Counted from the first letter of the stretch, positions 33,848 through 43,668 are shown. The stretch: 64,000 nt of DNA from an uncultured Eubacteriales bacterium (GCA_902761825.1 CACWLY010000006.1:18314-82313); one strand, 5' to 3'. The notes: generated by a model from the letters alone, not told the origin. A program made the numbers and translations.

Positions 33848-34645
33848 TTACAGTTCGATTTGTTCCCCGGCAGGCACTTCCACCGGCGCTCCGTTTACGC
33901 GGATCCATACGCTTTCCGCCGACGGATTGTATACAAAGCTGTTGTCCTGGCTGAACCGCAGGCGGCGGAAGGCCTCCGCGGCGTCCGCGATTTCGATGTT
34001 GGTGGCGTACCAGATATCGTCCCGGCCGCCCATCAGCCCGCAGAAATCCTCCATCAGCTGCCAGTTGCCGTTCCGGTCAAACTCAAAGCTGTGGCCCCAG
34101 ACGTACATCAGGGAAAGATGAACGTCCGACTGCAGGTCCAGAAACTTACGGCCAAGCTCCATCAGATGATCGTCGTGATGGCAGGTGGGCTTCCAGCGCA
34201 TAAAATCGGCGGGCATAAAGAAAATATGCGTGCTTTCCACCGTGCGGGCGTACACGATGCCCGAGCTCATGAGCGCGCGGATGACCTCGTCGCTGTAAAC
34301 GCCGTAGGGGTAGGCGAAGCCGCGCACGGCATAGCCGACCAGCGCTTCCAGGTTGCGCCTGTCCATGGTGATCTCGTCCAGCATGGCGGGCAGCGGACAC
34401 TGCGCCAGATGCGGGTGGGTCAGCGTGTGGCTTGCCACCTCGTGCCCGGCGTAGAGCGCTTTGACCTCTTCCGCGCCGATGTGCGGCGCGCCGCCCAGGC
34501 GTCCGCTGATCAGGTTGAAGGTGCCGCGGACGCCGTGACGGTTCAGGATTTCCACCAGCCGCCGGTCGAATGCCTGCCCGTCGTCATAGCTCAGGGTCAG
34601 GCATTTCGTTCTGCCGCCGGGGAAGCACATATACACGCGATTCAT
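33848..34645 (-). CDS. Polysaccharide deacetylase-like protein (NodB domain)
   Basis: A 265-aa protein with a NodB-type carbohydrate esterase 4 core (~10-200). Motif 1 is LSYDDGQAFD (catalytic and metal-binding Asp pair). Motif 2 is SHTLTH (HxxxH zinc ligands). FAYPYGVYSDEV is motif 3. No signal peptide is seen, so it acts in the cytoplasm. Placed between a GH3 enzyme and xylulokinase, it probably removes acetyl groups from imported xylooligosaccharides. The substrate is inferred. ATG 34645 follows GAGGAAAA. Confidence 0.82.
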   Translation of the reverse strand: MNRVYMCFPGGRTKCLTLSYDDGQAFDRRLVEILNRHGVRGTFNLISGRLGGAPHIGAEEVKALYAGHEVASHTLTHPHLAQCPLPAMLDEITMDRRNLEALVGYAVRGFAYPYGVYSDEVIRALMSSGIVYARTVESTHIFFMPADFMRWKPTCHHDDHLMELGRKFLDLQSDVHLSLMYVWGHSFEFDRNGNWQLMEDFCGLMGGRDDIWYATNIEIADAAEAFRRLRFSQDNSFVYNPSAESVWIRVNGAPVEVPAGEQIEL

Positions 34646-34655
34646 CGTCTTTTCC

Positions 34656-36140
34656 TCAGCGGATCTGCGGGAATACGTCCTTGAGGGCGGGATAGATTTT
34701 GCGGAACTTGCCGTACTGCGTCTCATAGCGGGCGGCGATCTCGGGATCGGGCTCCACCACGGCCTTGACCTTGACCAGGGCGTCGGCGCAGTCGGCCACG
34801 CTGGCATACGCGCCGCAGCCCACCATGGCAAGCATCGCGCCGCCGTAGCCCGGGCCTTCCTCGGCAACGGGAATCTCGATGGGCAGGTTCAGCACGTTGG
34901 CCATGATCTGCCGCCACAGGGGAGATTTGCCGCCGCCGCCGCACAGCTTGCTGGACTTGATGGGGATATTCAGCGCCTTTGCGATTTCATAGCTGTCGCG
35001 CATGGCGAAGGCTACGCCCTCCAGCACGGCCTGCACGATGTCGGCGCGGCGGGTGTCCATGGAAAGGCCCACAAAGGTGCCGCGGGCGTTGACGTCGTTG
35101 ATGGGGCTGCGCTCGCCCATCAGATAGGGCAGGAAGAAGACCGGATTGCGGCCCAGACGGTCGGGCGTGATATCCTTCTGCTCGCCCGCGTAATCCTTCG
35201 TCTGCAGGATCTCGTCGCAGAGCCATTTGTTGCAGCTGGCGGCCGAGAGCACCACGCCCATCAGGTGATAGTGGCCGTTGGCGTGGGCGAAGGAATGCAG
35301 GGCGTTGTAGGGATCAACGCCGAACTTGTCGCTGGCGATAAAGATGGTGCCGCTGGTGCCCAGGCTGATGTTGCAGCTGCCGTCCTTGACGGTGCCGGTG
35401 CCCACGGCGGCGGCGGCGTTGTCGCCCGCGCCCGCGATGACCTTCACGTTTCCGGGCAGGCCCCAAAGCTTCGCGACCTCGGGCAGCACGGTGCCGATGA
35501 CCTCGTAGCTCTCGTACAGATGGGGCAGCTGCTTTTCGCTGACGTGGCAGATGTCCAGCATTTCCGGGCTCCAGCGCTTATGCTGCACGTCCAGCAGCAG
35601 GATGCCGCTTGCGTCGCTGTAATCGCAGGCGTGCACGCCGGTGAGACGGTAGTTCACGTAATCCTTGGGCAGCATGATCTTGGCGATGCGCGCGAAGTTT
35701 TCGGGCTCGTTCTTCTCCATCCACAGCAGCTTGGGCGCGGTGAAGCCGGCGAAAGCGATGTTGGCGGTATATTCCGAAATCTTCTTTTTGCCGATGGTTT
35801 CGTTCAGGTATTCCACTTCTTTTTCGGTGCGTCCGTCGTTCCACAGGATGGTGGGGCGGATCACCTGATCGTTTTCGTCCAGCACCACCAGGCCGTGCAT
35901 CTGGCCTCCGCAGCCGATGCCCGCCACCCGGGAGGCGTCAAAGCCTTCCAGCAGGGAATGGATGCCGTCGGTGCAGGCGCGCCACCATTCGGCCGGTTCC
36001 TGTTCGCACCAGCCGGGAGCGGGGAAAATAAGCGGATACTCGCGGGAAACGCTGTTCAGGATGACGCCCTCGCCGTCCACCAGCAAAAGCTTGACGGCCG
36101 AGGTCCCCAGATCGACGCCGATATACAGTTTGTTATTCAT
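34656..36140 (-). CDS. xylB: Xylulokinase
   Basis: A 494-aa FGGY-family sugar kinase making xylulose-5-phosphate. N-terminal ATPase motif YIGVDLGTSAVKLLLVD; GQMHGLVVLD, specific to xylulokinases; WNDGRT; the second-domain LGTSGTIF and GGGGKSPLWRQIMANV. It is first in a minus-strand operon with a NodB protein and GH3 enzyme and has its own promoter (36189-36217). Rpe (16624) would carry the product into the pentose phosphate pathway. No xylose isomerase gene lies in the window. Confidence 0.95.
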   Translation of the reverse strand: MNNKLYIGVDLGTSAVKLLLVDGEGVILNSVSREYPLIFPAPGWCEQEPAEWWRACTDGIHSLLEGFDASRVAGIGCGGQMHGLVVLDENDQVIRPTILWNDGRTEKEVEYLNETIGKKKISEYTANIAFAGFTAPKLLWMEKNEPENFARIAKIMLPKDYVNYRLTGVHACDYSDASGILLLDVQHKRWSPEMLDICHVSEKQLPHLYESYEVIGTVLPEVAKLWGLPGNVKVIAGAGDNAAAAVGTGTVKDGSCNISLGTSGTIFIASDKFGVDPYNALHSFAHANGHYHLMGVVLSAASCNKWLCDEILQTKDYAGEQKDITPDRLGRNPVFFLPYLMGERSPINDVNARGTFVGLSMDTRRADIVQAVLEGVAFAMRDSYEIAKALNIPIKSSKLCGGGGKSPLWRQIMANVLNLPIEIPVAEEGPGYGGAMLAMVGCGAYASVADCADALVKVKAVVEPDPEIAARYETQYGKFRKIYPALKDVFPQIR

Positions 36141-36188
36141 AGGGCCATGAAACCTCCTTCAGGATGATTGACGCATACAGTTTTATCT

Positions 36189-36217
36189 ATTATACCAATT
36201 TTTTCTTCCCTCGGCAA
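36189..36217 (-). promoter_or_regulatory. Promoter of the xylB operon
   Basis: Minus strand: TTGCCG (36217-36212), a 17-base spacer, TATAAT (36194-36189). No clear inverted-repeat operator is seen between it and the start at 36140. Confidence 0.78.
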
Positions 36218-36299
36218 TATACGGACGGGCGATTCTTGCCCGATCGTGATTATTTCTTGCGGTTTGTTTCCACATAAATGAGCGCGGCGCTCCCGCCGC

Positions 36300-36328
36300 T
36301 TGACAAGAATCGCGATACGCGCAATAAT
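36300..36328 (+). promoter_or_regulatory. Promoter of the MATE transporter gene
   Basis: TTGACA (36300-36305), a 17-base spacer, AATAAT (36323-36328), about 34 bases before the start. Confidence 0.72.
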
Positions 36329-36361
36329 AAGCCGTCAATCCCGCAAACGAAGGAGGAAACC

Positions 36362-37750
36362 ATGCAGACGGAATACGCGCTCGGCACCCGCGAAGAAAAG
36401 CGTGTTTTCTATAAATATACGGTGAAAATCACCGGCCCGATCGCGCTGCAGAACCTGATGGACGCGGCGGTGGGCTCGGCCGACGTGATCATGCTGTCCT
36501 TTGTCAGCCAGACCGCGCTGGCCGCCTCCTCGCTGGCCGGACAGGTGATGTTCGTGCTGCAGATGCTTCTGTACGGCATTTCAAGCGGCGCTTCGGTTCT
36601 GTCGGCCCAGTACTGGGGCAAGGGCGACCGGCACGCCGTGGAGCGCGTGATGGGGCTGTCCCTGCGCGTCACGGTGCTGATCTCGGCGCTGTTCACGCTG
36701 GCCGCCGCCGCGGCGCCCGGGATGATCATGCGCATTTTCACGTCGGACGCCGATCTGATCGCCGCGGGCTGCGACTATCTGCGGGCGGTCAGCGCGGCCT
36801 ATCTGCTGGGCGGCTTCTCCACGGTGTACCTGAGCGTCATGCGCAGCGTGGAGCGCGTGCGCGTCAGCGCCGCCCTGCACTGTGGCGCCGTAATCCTGAA
36901 CGTGCTTTTGAACGCCTGCTTCATCTTCGGCATCGGCCCCTTCCCGAAGCTGGGCATCGTCGGCGTCGCGCTGGCGACCTCGGTCACCCGGCTGCTGGAG
37001 TTCGCCGCCTGCCTGATCGACAACCGCTTCTGCCGCGTGATCCGGCTGCGGATTCATGATCTGCTGGCTCGCGGCGGACAGCTGATGCGTGATTTCGTGC
37101 GCTATTCGGTCCCGGCCGCGGCGAACGATATCATATGGGGCCTTGCGTTCAGCGTATATTCGGTTATCCTGGGCCACCTGAGCAGCGATATCGTCGCGGC
37201 GAATTCGGTGGCTTCGGTGGTGCGCAACCTGGGCTCGGTGGTGTGCTTCGGCGTATCGTCCAGCGCCGCCATCATCCTGGGCAAAACAATGGGCTACGGC
37301 AGGCTGAAGGAAGCGCGGGAATACGGCCGGCGCTTCGCCTGGCTCAGCGTGCTGACCGCGCTCGCGGGCGGCGTGGTGATCCTCCTCAGCCGTCCGCTGG
37401 TGCTGCGCTTCATGCATTATTACGTCACCGTCACCGATACCGTGCGCAGCGAGCTTTCCGTCATGCTGCTGATCAACAGCTATTACGTGATCGGCCAGTC
37501 GGTGAACACCATGCTGATCTGCGGCATTTTCCGCGCGGGCGGCGACGTGCGTTTCGGCCTGATCTGCGATATCATTTCGATGTGGTGCTACGCCGTCCCC
37601 ATGGGCCTTTTGTGCGCGTTCGTGCTCAAGCTGCCGGAAATGTGGGTTTATTTCGTGCTCTGCCTGGACGAATTCGTCAAAATGCCGGTGGTGGTGGCCC
37701 ATTATAAAAAACGCGGCTGGCTGCGGAACATCACGCGGGATATTTCCTGA
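36362..37750 (+). CDS. MATE-family efflux transporter
   Basis: A 462-aa membrane protein with about 12 helices in two six-helix halves, the MATE layout that exports cations, drugs or metabolites using ion gradients. Features seen: ALQNLMDAAVGSADVIMLSFV at the first helix pair, GASVLSAQYWGKGD after TM2, and the related motif in the second half (SSSAAIILGKTMGYG). ATG 36362 follows AAGGAGGAAA. The gene is divergent from xylB; its substrate is unknown. Confidence 0.91.
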   Translation: MQTEYALGTREEKRVFYKYTVKITGPIALQNLMDAAVGSADVIMLSFVSQTALAASSLAGQVMFVLQMLLYGISSGASVLSAQYWGKGDRHAVERVMGLSLRVTVLISALFTLAAAAAPGMIMRIFTSDADLIAAGCDYLRAVSAAYLLGGFSTVYLSVMRSVERVRVSAALHCGAVILNVLLNACFIFGIGPFPKLGIVGVALATSVTRLLEFAACLIDNRFCRVIRLRIHDLLARGGQLMRDFVRYSVPAAANDIIWGLAFSVYSVILGHLSSDIVAANSVASVVRNLGSVVCFGVSSSAAIILGKTMGYGRLKEAREYGRRFAWLSVLTALAGGVVILLSRPLVLRFMHYYVTVTDTVRSELSVMLLINSYYVIGQSVNTMLICGIFRAGGDVRFGLICDIISMWCYAVPMGLLCAFVLKLPEMWVYFVLCLDEFVKMPVVVAHYKKRGWLRNITRDIS

Positions 37751-37834
37751 AACTGAGCATTTTTTTCCATGCGCGGAACAAAAACGTTTTATATTCCGTA
37801 ATATATAGTGCAATCAATCACAAGGAGGACTGCC

Positions 37835-40342
37835 ATGCGTCCCGTACAAGGGTTGAAACTGACGGCGGCTTGCCTGATCTGCCTGCTGCTGACGCTGTGC
37901 GCCGCCCAGGCGGAAATCACGGTGGAAGCCGCTCTTGGCTATGAAAACACCATAACGTATCTTACCGCGATGCCCCTGCGGGTGCGCCTGCGCAACGACG
38001 GCGCGGACGGCGATTATACCGTGGCCGTCAACCTCAGCCGTTCGCGGATCGAGTATGACCGCTACGAATACCCGGTCGCGTTGGCGGGCGGGGCCGAAAT
38101 CGACCTGACGCTGCCGGTCACGATCTCCTACAAGCAGCCCGCCTATACGGTGGAGGTGCTGGAGGGGGACGAGGTGATCGCCTCCGCCCAGGTGAAGCCG
38201 CAGAAGACCATATCGCCCGACACCCTGCTGGTCGGCCTGCTTTCCGATCAGCCGCAGGCGCTGCGCTATATGAATATCAGCAGCGCGAACGACCCGCTGA
38301 TGCGCGGCGAAAACTGGCAGACGCTTGCGCTGACGGCCGAAACCTTTCCCGACAATATTGAAATGATGCGCGCCTTCAGGATCCTGGCGGTGGACGGCTT
38401 CGATATCGGCGGGCTGAGCGAAAGCAGCCGCGCGGCGCTGGCTCAGTGGCTGCGGGAGGGCGGCATCGTGATCGTGGGCGGCGGCGCTTCCGCGGCGGCC
38501 GCCTGCAAGAGATTCGCGCCCTTCACCGGCATCCTGCCGCAGGCGCCTTACCAGGCGCAGCGGGTGGACGCCGCCTTGCTCAAAGCGCTGGAGGGCGGCG
38601 CGTTCGCTTCCAACGAGAAAACGCACGTTTCCGGCCCCGTTCTTTTGACCGAGCTGATGGGCGCGAAGCGTCCCGTATCGGAATTGAACGGAAAAACGCT
38701 GATCGACCGCTGCCCGGTGGACGCGGGCGTTGTGTATACCTGCGCGTTTTCGCTCAGCGAGCGTCCGCTGTCCGCCTGGAGCGGCATGAACGGATACTGG
38801 CAGCGGCTGCTGCTGACCTGCGATCAGGGCATGTATCAGCGCATCGTCAACGAGCTGCAGAATTATTACGACAACGACAGCCTGTACGCCGACGCCTGGC
38901 TGCTGCGCCAGATGCCCCTGGACAACCCCGACAACGTGCTGCTGGTGGTCGCGGTGATCGCGGGTTTTATCATCCTTTCGGGCGTCGGAAGCTATTTCAT
39001 ACTGAAAAAGCTGGATAAGCGCGAATGGATGTGGGTCACCGTGCCCGCGCTGTCGCTGATCAGCGCCGTGCTGACGCTGACTGTCAGCGGCGGGATGCAG
39101 ATGAACAAGCCGGCCGCGGTTTCTTACGCCGTGATGCGCGTGGATGAAAAGGGCGGCAGCGAAACCATGATCATGACCGGCGTCGCCTCCTCCGGCCGGC
39201 GGAACCTGAAGATCGCGTCGGCGGACGGCGAAAGCCTGCGGCCCAACAGCGGCGGTCTGAACTATTATTCCGACGACGACGAGCAGGCGGACAACGTTCA
39301 GCCCCGGCTGCGCTTCACCTATACCTGCGGCGACAGTCCCGCCGTGACCGTGCCGCAGGCTTCGCCCTGGGACGTGCAGCTTTTCTCCATGAAATCCTCC
39401 CGCAGCGTGCCCTGCCCGGTCTCGGCTTCCATCTGGTGGGAAAAGGACGGCCTGCACGGCGAGATCGAAAACGGCTCCGATTTTGTGCTGGATCCGGGCT
39501 ATGTGATCACGGGCCTGGGCTATTGCACCGTGCCCGAACTGCAGCCCGGCGCGCGGCACATATTCGCTATCCTGGACAATCCGGACCGCGAAATCGATCC
39601 CGAAAAGGGGGTCGTGTACGAGGGCGAATTGGTCAGCGAGGCGTACGCCAATATCTATACCGTGATGGAAGCGGCGATCTGGCCGGAATATCATGGCAAC
39701 GGGCGCGAGAACAGCGATCCGGACCGCCTGCGCCTGCGCAGCCTGCTGGAAGCCTGCCGCAACGGCTGGAAAGAATACAACGTGTTCCGCTACGTCACCT
39801 TCAGCGACCAGATCGAGCATCCGGAGCTGCTGCTGAACGGCGAGACGGTGCGGCGCGCGGCCTTTGACGCGGTGATCGACGTGGCGGTTACTTACCGCGC
39901 GGTGGGCGAAAGCGGCGTCGTCCGGCTGACCCGCGGCATGATCCCGGCGTATTCCTGCGAGCTCGACGCGTCGAAGAAGCCCGTTTTCTCCAACGGCTCG
40001 CCGCTGGAAGCCTATTCCTATTTCCCGCTGCAAAACGAGCCCGTGCTGTGCTTCGCCCTGGGCGAGTTGGGCATCGTGAGCCTCGAGGATATCGAGATCG
40101 ACGACGTGAAATTCAGCTGCGAAGCCTACGGCGCGACGCCCCGGATGTGGATCTACAACGCCGGGAAGGAGCAATGGGAGGAAGTAACCGTCGGCAGTTT
40201 CCCGGTGTCCATCGGCGGGGATACGCTGCGGCGCTGCCTGGACGGCGAAGGCCGGCTGTTCGTGCGGCTGGCGTCCACGGCGGGCAGGAACGGGAACGAA
40301 ATATACAATCCCGCGCTGACGCTGGAAGGGAGGATCAGGTAA
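37835..40342 (+). CDS. Large secreted/membrane protein, first gene of the MoxR-VWA-ABC cluster
   Basis: An 835-aa protein, not recognised as a named family. Signal peptide with hydrophobic core LTAACLICLLLTLC and cleavage near AQA-E. An extracytoplasmic region (~27-365) includes a segment (~187-218, DGFDIGGLSESSRAALAQWL then GGIVIVGGG) like the glutamine-amidotransferase fold found in VWA-associated surface proteins. Two adjacent membrane helices lie at ~367-390 and ~399-420. A second large extracytoplasmic region (~425-835) follows. It overlaps the ABC ATPase start by one base, so it may be the outer part of that transporter. Confidence 0.82.
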   Translation: MRPVQGLKLTAACLICLLLTLCAAQAEITVEAALGYENTITYLTAMPLRVRLRNDGADGDYTVAVNLSRSRIEYDRYEYPVALAGGAEIDLTLPVTISYKQPAYTVEVLEGDEVIASAQVKPQKTISPDTLLVGLLSDQPQALRYMNISSANDPLMRGENWQTLALTAETFPDNIEMMRAFRILAVDGFDIGGLSESSRAALAQWLREGGIVIVGGGASAAAACKRFAPFTGILPQAPYQAQRVDAALLKALEGGAFASNEKTHVSGPVLLTELMGAKRPVSELNGKTLIDRCPVDAGVVYTCAFSLSERPLSAWSGMNGYWQRLLLTCDQGMYQRIVNELQNYYDNDSLYADAWLLRQMPLDNPDNVLLVVAVIAGFIILSGVGSYFILKKLDKREWMWVTVPALSLISAVLTLTVSGGMQMNKPAAVSYAVMRVDEKGGSETMIMTGVASSGRRNLKIASADGESLRPNSGGLNYYSDDDEQADNVQPRLRFTYTCGDSPAVTVPQASPWDVQLFSMKSSRSVPCPVSASIWWEKDGLHGEIENGSDFVLDPGYVITGLGYCTVPELQPGARHIFAILDNPDREIDPEKGVVYEGELVSEAYANIYTVMEAAIWPEYHGNGRENSDPDRLRLRSLLEACRNGWKEYNVFRYVTFSDQIEHPELLLNGETVRRAAFDAVIDVAVTYRAVGESGVVRLTRGMIPAYSCELDASKKPVFSNGSPLEAYSYFPLQNEPVLCFALGELGIVSLEDIEIDDVKFSCEAYGATPRMWIYNAGKEQWEEVTVGSFPVSIGGDTLRRCLDGEGRLFVRLASTAGRNGNEIYNPALTLEGRIR

Positions 40343-41286
40343 TGCTGGAAATCAGGGAGCTTACCCGCGTGTACGGGCATTTCACGGCGCTCGACCATCT
40401 TTCCATGAGCATCGGCGACGGCGAGCTGCACGGCTTTGTCGGCCCCAACGGCGCCGGAAAAACCACCACCATGCGCATCCTGGCCACGCTGCTCGCGCCT
40501 ACCTCGGGCACGGCGGTGATCGACGGCGTGGACGTGACCGAAAACCCCCGCCGGGTACGGGAGCTGGTGGGGTATATGCCCGACTTCTTCGGCGTGTACG
40601 ACCATCTGAAAAGCTGGGAATACCTGGATTTTTACGCCCGGTGCTACGGCTTTGGCCAGTCCGAGCGCGCGCGCATGACTTCGCAGCTGCTGGACCTTGT
40701 GAACCTGAGCGACAAAAAGGACGCCTATGTGGATTCGCTGTCGCGCGGCATGAAGCAGCGGCTGTGCCTGGCGCACGCGCTGATCCACGATCCGAAGCTG
40801 CTGATATTGGACGAGCCAGCCTCGGGCATGGATCCCCGCGCGCGGGCCGAAATGAAGGGGATTTTGAAGAGCCTCAAGGATATGGGGAAGACCGTGCTGA
40901 TTTCCTCGCATATCCTGCCCGAGCTTTCCGAAATGTGCGATTCGCTGACCATCATCGATCACGGAAAGCTGGTGTTTTCGGGCGCGGTGGACGCGCTTGC
41001 CCGCCATATGCAGGGACAGGCCGCTATTCACCTGCGGCTGCTGCCGGGCGAGGACGGCGATCCGACGCCCGCAGCGGCGGCGCTGCTCAAGCAGTATCCC
41101 GGCGTCACCGCCATCGAGCGCGGCGACGACAGCTGCACGCTCCTGGTGGGATACGAGGGCGACGAGGATGGCATGGCCGATCTTCTGCAGGCCCTGCTGC
41201 GCGCGGGCGTGCGCGTGAGTGGCTTCCACCGTCCGCCCATGAACCTGGAGAAAGTGTTTATGGAGGTGACCCGCAGTGACAGTTAA
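40342..41286 (+). CDS. ABC transporter ATP-binding protein (GldA/CcmA-like)
   Basis: A 314-aa ATPase. Walker A GPNGAGKTTT, Q-loop region (VGYMPDFFGVYDHL), signature LSRGMKQR (a variant of LSGGQ), Walker B LLILDEPASGMDP and switch HIL. A C-terminal ~90-residue extension follows, as in GldA-type ATPases. It shares a TAATG junction with the 835-aa protein and an 11-base overlap with the permease. It is the energy unit of the membrane complex. Confidence 0.93.
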   Translation: MLEIRELTRVYGHFTALDHLSMSIGDGELHGFVGPNGAGKTTTMRILATLLAPTSGTAVIDGVDVTENPRRVRELVGYMPDFFGVYDHLKSWEYLDFYARCYGFGQSERARMTSQLLDLVNLSDKKDAYVDSLSRGMKQRLCLAHALIHDPKLLILDEPASGMDPRARAEMKGILKSLKDMGKTVLISSHILPELSEMCDSLTIIDHGKLVFSGAVDALARHMQGQAAIHLRLLPGEDGDPTPAAAALLKQYPGVTAIERGDDSCTLLVGYEGDEDGMADLLQALLRAGVRVSGFHRPPMNLEKVFMEVTRSDS

Positions 41287-42211
41287 TCCGATCCTGGCGT
41301 TCTCGGCGCGCCGCCGCATGCGCTCTGCGCGCACGGCGCTGCTGCTGACGGCTTACAGCCTGGCGGTGCTCATTTTCGGCCTGGTTGCGGCCTTCGGCGG
41401 TTTCCTTAAATCGAGAATTACCATCTATACCATGGCGGACGGCATGACCGGCTATGCCGCCATGCTGGCCTTCCAGTTTTTCCTGCTGCTGCTGGTGACC
41501 CCGGCCATGACGGCGGGGACGATTTCCGGCGAGCGCGAGCGGCAGACGATGGATCTGCTGCTGGTCACCAATACTGGCAGCCTGCGCATTGTGCTGGGCA
41601 AGCTGCTCGAAAGCCTGGGGCTGATGCTGCTGCTCGTTTTCGCCACGCTGCCCGCGATGTGCCTGGTGCTGATCACCGGCAGCCTGACGCTTGCGCAGGT
41701 GCTGGAAGGGCTGCTGTTCCTGGGCGTGGTGGCTTACGCCATGCTCAGCGTGGGCATGCTGTGCTCCGCGCTGCTGCGCCGCACGGTCGCCGCGACCGTG
41801 GTCGCGTACCTCGCGGTGTTCGCCATCGGCCTGGTGACGCTGCTTCCGCTGATCGGCGATCTCCGCGCGGCGGGCCGCCTGTATGACGATGCCATTTACA
41901 GCAGCTACTATCCCGGCCCAATCGCTGCGATCGGAGAGGCCGACGCTTCCGGCGGGATTCAGATGACCAGCTTTATTCTCAATCCCGCCCTGGGCCTGAT
42001 ATCGCTGATCGCTTCCCAGACCGGCCTGATGCGGGGTGCGCTGGGCAACTATTCCTATACGATGTATGAGATGTACGATTATATGGACTTCGCGGGCATG
42101 GCGCGGTGGAGCATGGGCTTCATGGCGGCGGCGGGAACGGCGCTGAACCTGCTTGCGGCCTGCTTCGTGCGGCCCCGCAAAGCCCGCGCGCGGAAAGGAA
42201 AACGGGCATGA
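41276..42211 (+). CDS. ABC transporter permease (ABC-2 type)
   Basis: A 311-aa membrane protein with six predicted helices and the typical ABC-2 sequence GTISGERERQTMDLLLVT after the second. It partners the ATPase encoded just upstream. The start is GTG at 41276 within the end of that gene. The C-terminus is basic (RPRKARARKGKRA). Its ATGA overlap with the next gene ties the transporter to the MoxR part of the cluster. Confidence 0.89.
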   Translation: MTVNPILAFSARRRMRSARTALLLTAYSLAVLIFGLVAAFGGFLKSRITIYTMADGMTGYAAMLAFQFFLLLLVTPAMTAGTISGERERQTMDLLLVTNTGSLRIVLGKLLESLGLMLLLVFATLPAMCLVLITGSLTLAQVLEGLLFLGVVAYAMLSVGMLCSALLRRTVAATVVAYLAVFAIGLVTLLPLIGDLRAAGRLYDDAIYSSYYPGPIAAIGEADASGGIQMTSFILNPALGLISLIASQTGLMRGALGNYSYTMYEMYDYMDFAGMARWSMGFMAAAGTALNLLAACFVRPRKARARKGKRA

Positions 42212-43668
42212 AAAAGGCGCTGCGGCCTGTGATCCGCCGCATCCGTTCCCAGCGCGGACTGACCGGCCTGTGCGCGGGCCTGACGGCCGCGCTGGCGCTG
42301 GGCGTCGGGGTCATGGGCCTGTCGTTCCTGTTTCCGATGGAAAAACGGAACGTTTATCTGCTGATCTGCGCGTCCGCTCTGCCGCTTGGCGCGGCGGCGG
42401 GCTGGTTCCGGCCGGTTTCCCTGCTTCAGGCCGCCCGACGCGCCGATGCCTGCGGGCTGCATGAACGCGCGCAGACCGCGCTCGCGCTTTCCGGGCGTCA
42501 GGACGAAATGGCGGCGCTTCAGCGCAGGGACGCGCTGCGGGCGCTTGGGGAAATGGACGTTCGCCGGTCGATGCCGCTGCGCGCTCCGGTCAGGGCGCTG
42601 CTCGCGGCGGGCGGCTGCGGCCTTGTGCTGCTTGCGCTGCTTTTTGCGCCCAATCCCCAGGATCAGACGCTGCAAAAGCAGGCGCAGTTCCGGCAGAAAA
42701 TGGAAAAGCCCGCGCAGAGCATCGAGAAGGCCGCCGAAGCGCTGGACGAAGCGGTGCTGGGCGAAAAAGAGACGAAGGAGCTGCGCAGGCTGCTGGGCGA
42801 TCTGGCCCGGGAGGTGCGTCAGTCGCGGGACAGCCGCGAAGCGCTGACCGCCCTGAGCCAGGGACAGCAGCGGCTGGAAAAGCAGATGAACGACAGCCGG
42901 AACGCCGCCGTGGACGCCCTCGGACAGGCCGGGCTGAACGGCGTGGCCGAGGCAATGGCCGAAGGCGGAGAATCGCTGGAGGAAGCCCTGCGCGAAGCGG
43001 TGGAGAACACCGACGATGAAACGCTGGCAGGGCAGCTTTCCGACGCCGCGCAGGCGGCGGGAACGAACGCGGCGGCCGCGTCGGCGCTGCAGGCGGCGGC
43101 ACGGTCGGCGAAACAGGGCAGCGCGGCCCAGGCCGCGCAGGCGCTGGGCCAGCTTTCGGCTTCGGGCCTGAGCGGCGGAAGGCTGGCGGCGGCGATACAG
43201 AGCGCCAAGGCGTTGGCGGGCGGCGCGGGCCAGAGCCAGGCCATGAGCCAGGGTCAGGGCCAGGGTCAAAGCGCCGGGAGCGGCGCGGGCCAGGGTCAGA
43301 ACACAGGCGGGGGAGCGGGCCAGGGCAGCACGAATCAGGATATGAGCGGAAGCGGCCAGAACGGCGGCGGCCATGGCGGAGGCGGAAACCCCGCTCAGTA
43401 CAAGCTGGGCCAGTATGAGGCCATTTACGATCCCACCCGGCTGGGAGACGGCGGCGAGATCAGCCAGAGCACCGGCAAAGTGGATGAAAACGCGCAGGTC
43501 AGCGAAATGACCCTGGGGCCGGGGCTGGGCAGCACGGACGGATCGGTGCCCTACGATCAGGTAGTGGGCGATTACCGTTCCGCCGCCGTTCAGCGGGCGC
43601 AGGAAGCCGCCCTGCCGGGCTACGCGCAGCAATGGGTCAACGATTATTTCAGCGCGCTGACAGAGTAA
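42208..43668 (+). CDS. Membrane-anchored coiled-coil protein with Gly/Gln-rich tract (DUF4175-like layout)
   Basis: 486 aa. Two membrane helices in the first ~65 residues (~20-40, ~48-66), another at ~130-148 (ALLAAGGCGLVLLALLF), then a coiled coil (~155-330), rich in Ala, Glu and Gln. A low-complexity Gly/Gln/Ser tract (~337-396) ends with GGGHGGGGN. The C-terminal ~85 residues look folded (YEAIYDPTRLG; PYDQVVGDY). This layout resembles DUF4175-type proteins encoded beside MoxR in other phyla; sequence membership is not proved. It probably forms a surface filament or scaffold. Confidence 0.8.
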   Translation: MKKALRPVIRRIRSQRGLTGLCAGLTAALALGVGVMGLSFLFPMEKRNVYLLICASALPLGAAAGWFRPVSLLQAARRADACGLHERAQTALALSGRQDEMAALQRRDALRALGEMDVRRSMPLRAPVRALLAAGGCGLVLLALLFAPNPQDQTLQKQAQFRQKMEKPAQSIEKAAEALDEAVLGEKETKELRRLLGDLAREVRQSRDSREALTALSQGQQRLEKQMNDSRNAAVDALGQAGLNGVAEAMAEGGESLEEALREAVENTDDETLAGQLSDAAQAAGTNAAAASALQAAARSAKQGSAAQAAQALGQLSASGLSGGRLAAAIQSAKALAGGAGQSQAMSQGQGQGQSAGSGAGQGQNTGGGAGQGSTNQDMSGSGQNGGGHGGGGNPAQYKLGQYEAIYDPTRLGDGGEISQSTGKVDENAQVSEMTLGPGLGSTDGSVPYDQVVGDYRSAAVQRAQEAALPGYAQQWVNDYFSALTE

